From an uncultured Shinella sp. (GTDB lineage Bacteria > Pseudomonadota > Alphaproteobacteria > Rhizobiales > Rhizobiaceae): a DNA stretch of 8,442 nt. The notes under the pieces are model-generated. The model saw only the letters and a program-made list of their open reading frames with translations. It was not told the origin of the DNA and did no database searches. Shown here in pieces: positions 7,309 through 8,442 of this stretch; position 1 is the first letter of the stretch; each line of letters opens with the position of its first letter. Location: positions 1-8,442 of the forward strand of contig CAMLOC010000116.1 of assembly GCA_946481465.1 (NCBI GenBank), in the 5' to 3' direction. Made by a program: the position numbers and the translations under genes.

Positions 7309-8073
7309 ATGAAGATCGTCGTGATCGGAGGCACCGGCCTCATCGGCACGAAGCTCGTGACCAGCCTGAAGCGGCGCGGCCATGCGGTGCTCGCGGCCTC
7401 GCCGAACACCGGCGTCAACACCATCACCCGCGAGGGCCTCTCGGCGGCGCTGGATGAGGCCGAGGTCGTCGTCGACGTCGCCAACGCCCCCGTCTGGGAG
7501 GACCAGGCGGTGCTCGACTTCTTCGAGACCTCCGGCCGCAATCTCCTGGCCGCCGAAGCGGCCGCGGGCGTGCGCCACCACGTCGCCCTGTCGATCGTCG
7601 GCAGCGAGCGGTTGCCGCACAACGGCTATTTCCGGGCGAAGGTCGCACAGGAGAACCTCATCAAGGCGTCGGGCATCGCCTACACGATCGTGCGCGCCAC
7701 GCAGTTCTTCGAGTTCGTCGACGGCATCGCCCGGTCGGCGACGATCGGAAACGAGATCCGCCTGTCGCCGGCGCTGATCCAGCCGATGGCCTCGGACGAC
7801 GTTGCCGCGGCCCTTGCCGACGTGGCGCTCGCTCCGCCCGTCAACGGCACCATCGAGGTCGCCGGCCCCGAGGCCCTGCCGCTCGACGAACTCGTCCGGC
7901 GCTTCCTGCAAGGGACCGGGGACCCGCGGACGGTGGTGGCCGACATCCGCGCCCGCTATTTCGGCGGCCTGCTTTCCGATCGCTCGCTCACGCCGGCGGA
8001 CGGCGCTCGCCTCGGCACGGTCGGCTTCGATGCCTGGCTCGCGCGCGAGCGCGTCCGGCTGGCCGCCTCCTGA
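7309..8073 (+). CDS. Atypical SDR / NmrA-like NAD(P)-binding oxidoreductase
   Basis: This 254-residue cytoplasmic protein has an N-terminal Rossmann fold with the extended/atypical SDR loop GGTGLIG (7-13). It has an active-site-like YxxxK at Y107/K111 in GYFRAK, preceded by LSIVGSER (94-101), whose serines are candidate catalytic residues. Residues from about 185 onward form the variable C-terminal substrate region, including the EVAGPEALPLDEL stretch common in NmrA/SDR_a5-type proteins. Such proteins act as small-molecule or quinone/azo reductases, or as redox sensors. Which applies here cannot be told. ATG at 7309 was chosen because GGAG (7298-7301) lies 7 nt upstream and the fold begins at once; the in-frame extension from 7225 is basic and unstructured. 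It is divergent from the wHTH-TPR regulator, with the CAAGG array between them, so it is a likely target. Confidence 0.88.
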   Translation: MKIVVIGGTGLIGTKLVTSLKRRGHAVLAASPNTGVNTITREGLSAALDEAEVVVDVANAPVWEDQAVLDFFETSGRNLLAAEAAAGVRHHVALSIVGSERLPHNGYFRAKVAQENLIKASGIAYTIVRATQFFEFVDGIARSATIGNEIRLSPALIQPMASDDVAAALADVALAPPVNGTIEVAGPEALPLDELVRRFLQGTGDPRTVVADIRARYFGGLLSDRSLTPADGARLGTVGFDAWLARERVRLAAS

Positions 8074-8114
8074 GGCGACCCTTTCACCGAGATCCAACCT
8101 TCCTGGCGATGCCG

Positions 8115-8126
8115 GCCCCGCGGGGC
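8115..8126. repeat. Perfect palindrome GCCCCGCGGGGC
   Basis: A 12 bp perfect palindrome lies between the SDR stop and the HlyD start. It extends to a 9 bp stem if G8114 is bulged. No T-tract follows, so it is not a standard intrinsic terminator. It could be an operator for the efflux gene or chance in GC-rich DNA. Confidence 0.25.
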
Positions 8127-8160
8127 GGCGTCGGCAGGGCAACGCGCCCCGGAGGCCGTC

Positions 8161-8442
8161 ATGTCACATGTGAACAAGAGGAAGATGATCGGCCTGGCGC
8201 TGTGCCTCGGCGCGGTCGTCGTCGTGGGCGCGGGCTGGGCCCGGGCGCATCTCGGCGAAGGGGCGGCGACCGACAACGCCTATGTCCGCGGCGACGTCAC
8301 CTCTCTCGCCCCGAAGATCGGGGGCTACATCACGGCGGTGGACGTACAGGACAACCAGGCCGTCGAGGCCGGGGACATCCTGTTCCGCATCGACGATCGG
8401 GACTATCGCGCACGGCTTGCGCAAGCAGTGGCCAATGTCAGC
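8161..8442 (+). CDS. HlyD/EmrA-type membrane fusion protein, N-terminal part (cut by window end)
   Basis: The reading frame is open from ATG 8161 to the last base, giving 94 residues with no stop. A basic start (KRK at 6-8) and hydrophobic segment 9-27 form an inner-membrane anchor with the rest periplasmic. TDNAYVRGDV (37-46) followed by LAPKIGGYI and the VEAGDILFRIDDRDY stretch (68-82) is the typical opening of HlyD/EmrA adaptors. These contain a biotinyl-lipoyl-like domain that links an inner-membrane pump to an outer-membrane channel. GGAGG (8151-8155) lies 5 nt before the ATG. In EmrAB-type systems an MFS pump gene normally follows; it would lie outside the window. The gene is 87 nt after the SDR in the same direction and may or may not be co-transcribed. 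The 3' portion, substrate and pump partner cannot be seen. Confidence 0.9.
   Translation, partial: MSHVNKRKMIGLALCLGAVVVVGAGWARAHLGEGAATDNAYVRGDVTSLAPKIGGYITAVDVQDNQAVEAGDILFRIDDRDYRARLAQAVANVS

Noticed and set aside
7264..8142. 292-codon - strand frame antisense to the NmrA-like gene
   Set aside because: Composition shadow; the + strand has a Shine-Dalgarno and intact Rossmann motifs.

Overview
This is an 8.4 kb stretch of very GC-rich bacterial DNA with tightly packed genes. The protein flavour (HyuA/HyuB pair, HpcH/HpaI aldolase, wHTH-TolB-TPR regulator) suggests an alphaproteobacterium, most likely of the Rhizobiaceae/Hyphomicrobiales. That placement is inference from family resemblance and base composition, not a marker gene.

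Positions 1-90 are almost pure G and C homopolymer and look like an unreliable contig end. Positions 91-231 are the leader of the first gene and can be drawn as a compact, cloverleaf-like set of nested stems.

Positions 232-5506 form one operon on the + strand. It encodes a hydantoinase/oxoprolinase A subunit, its B subunit, a classical short-chain dehydrogenase and a small HpcH/HpaI-type aldolase. Gene spacings are 11, 9 and -4 nt, and each gene has its own Shine-Dalgarno. The set reads as a catabolic route: ATP-dependent opening of a lactam, hydantoin or related cyclic amide, then NAD(P)-linked oxidoreduction, then retro-aldol cleavage. The real substrate cannot be read from the sequence. 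No transporter, transaminase or dedicated regulator for this route lies in the window.

Positions 5519-7102 on the - strand encode a soluble regulator with an OmpR/CadC-type winged helix, a TolB-like domain and a TPR region. It converges on the operon with only 12 nt between the stop codons. It diverges from an atypical SDR/NmrA-like NAD(P)-binding protein at 7309-8073. The 206 nt divergent gap holds three exact CAAGG pentamers at 11 bp period, the geometry expected of an OmpR/PhoB-type tandem operator. This is the most suggestive regulatory signal in the window.

The window ends inside a HlyD/EmrA-type membrane fusion protein gene starting at 8161. It probably begins a drug or toxic-compound efflux operon.
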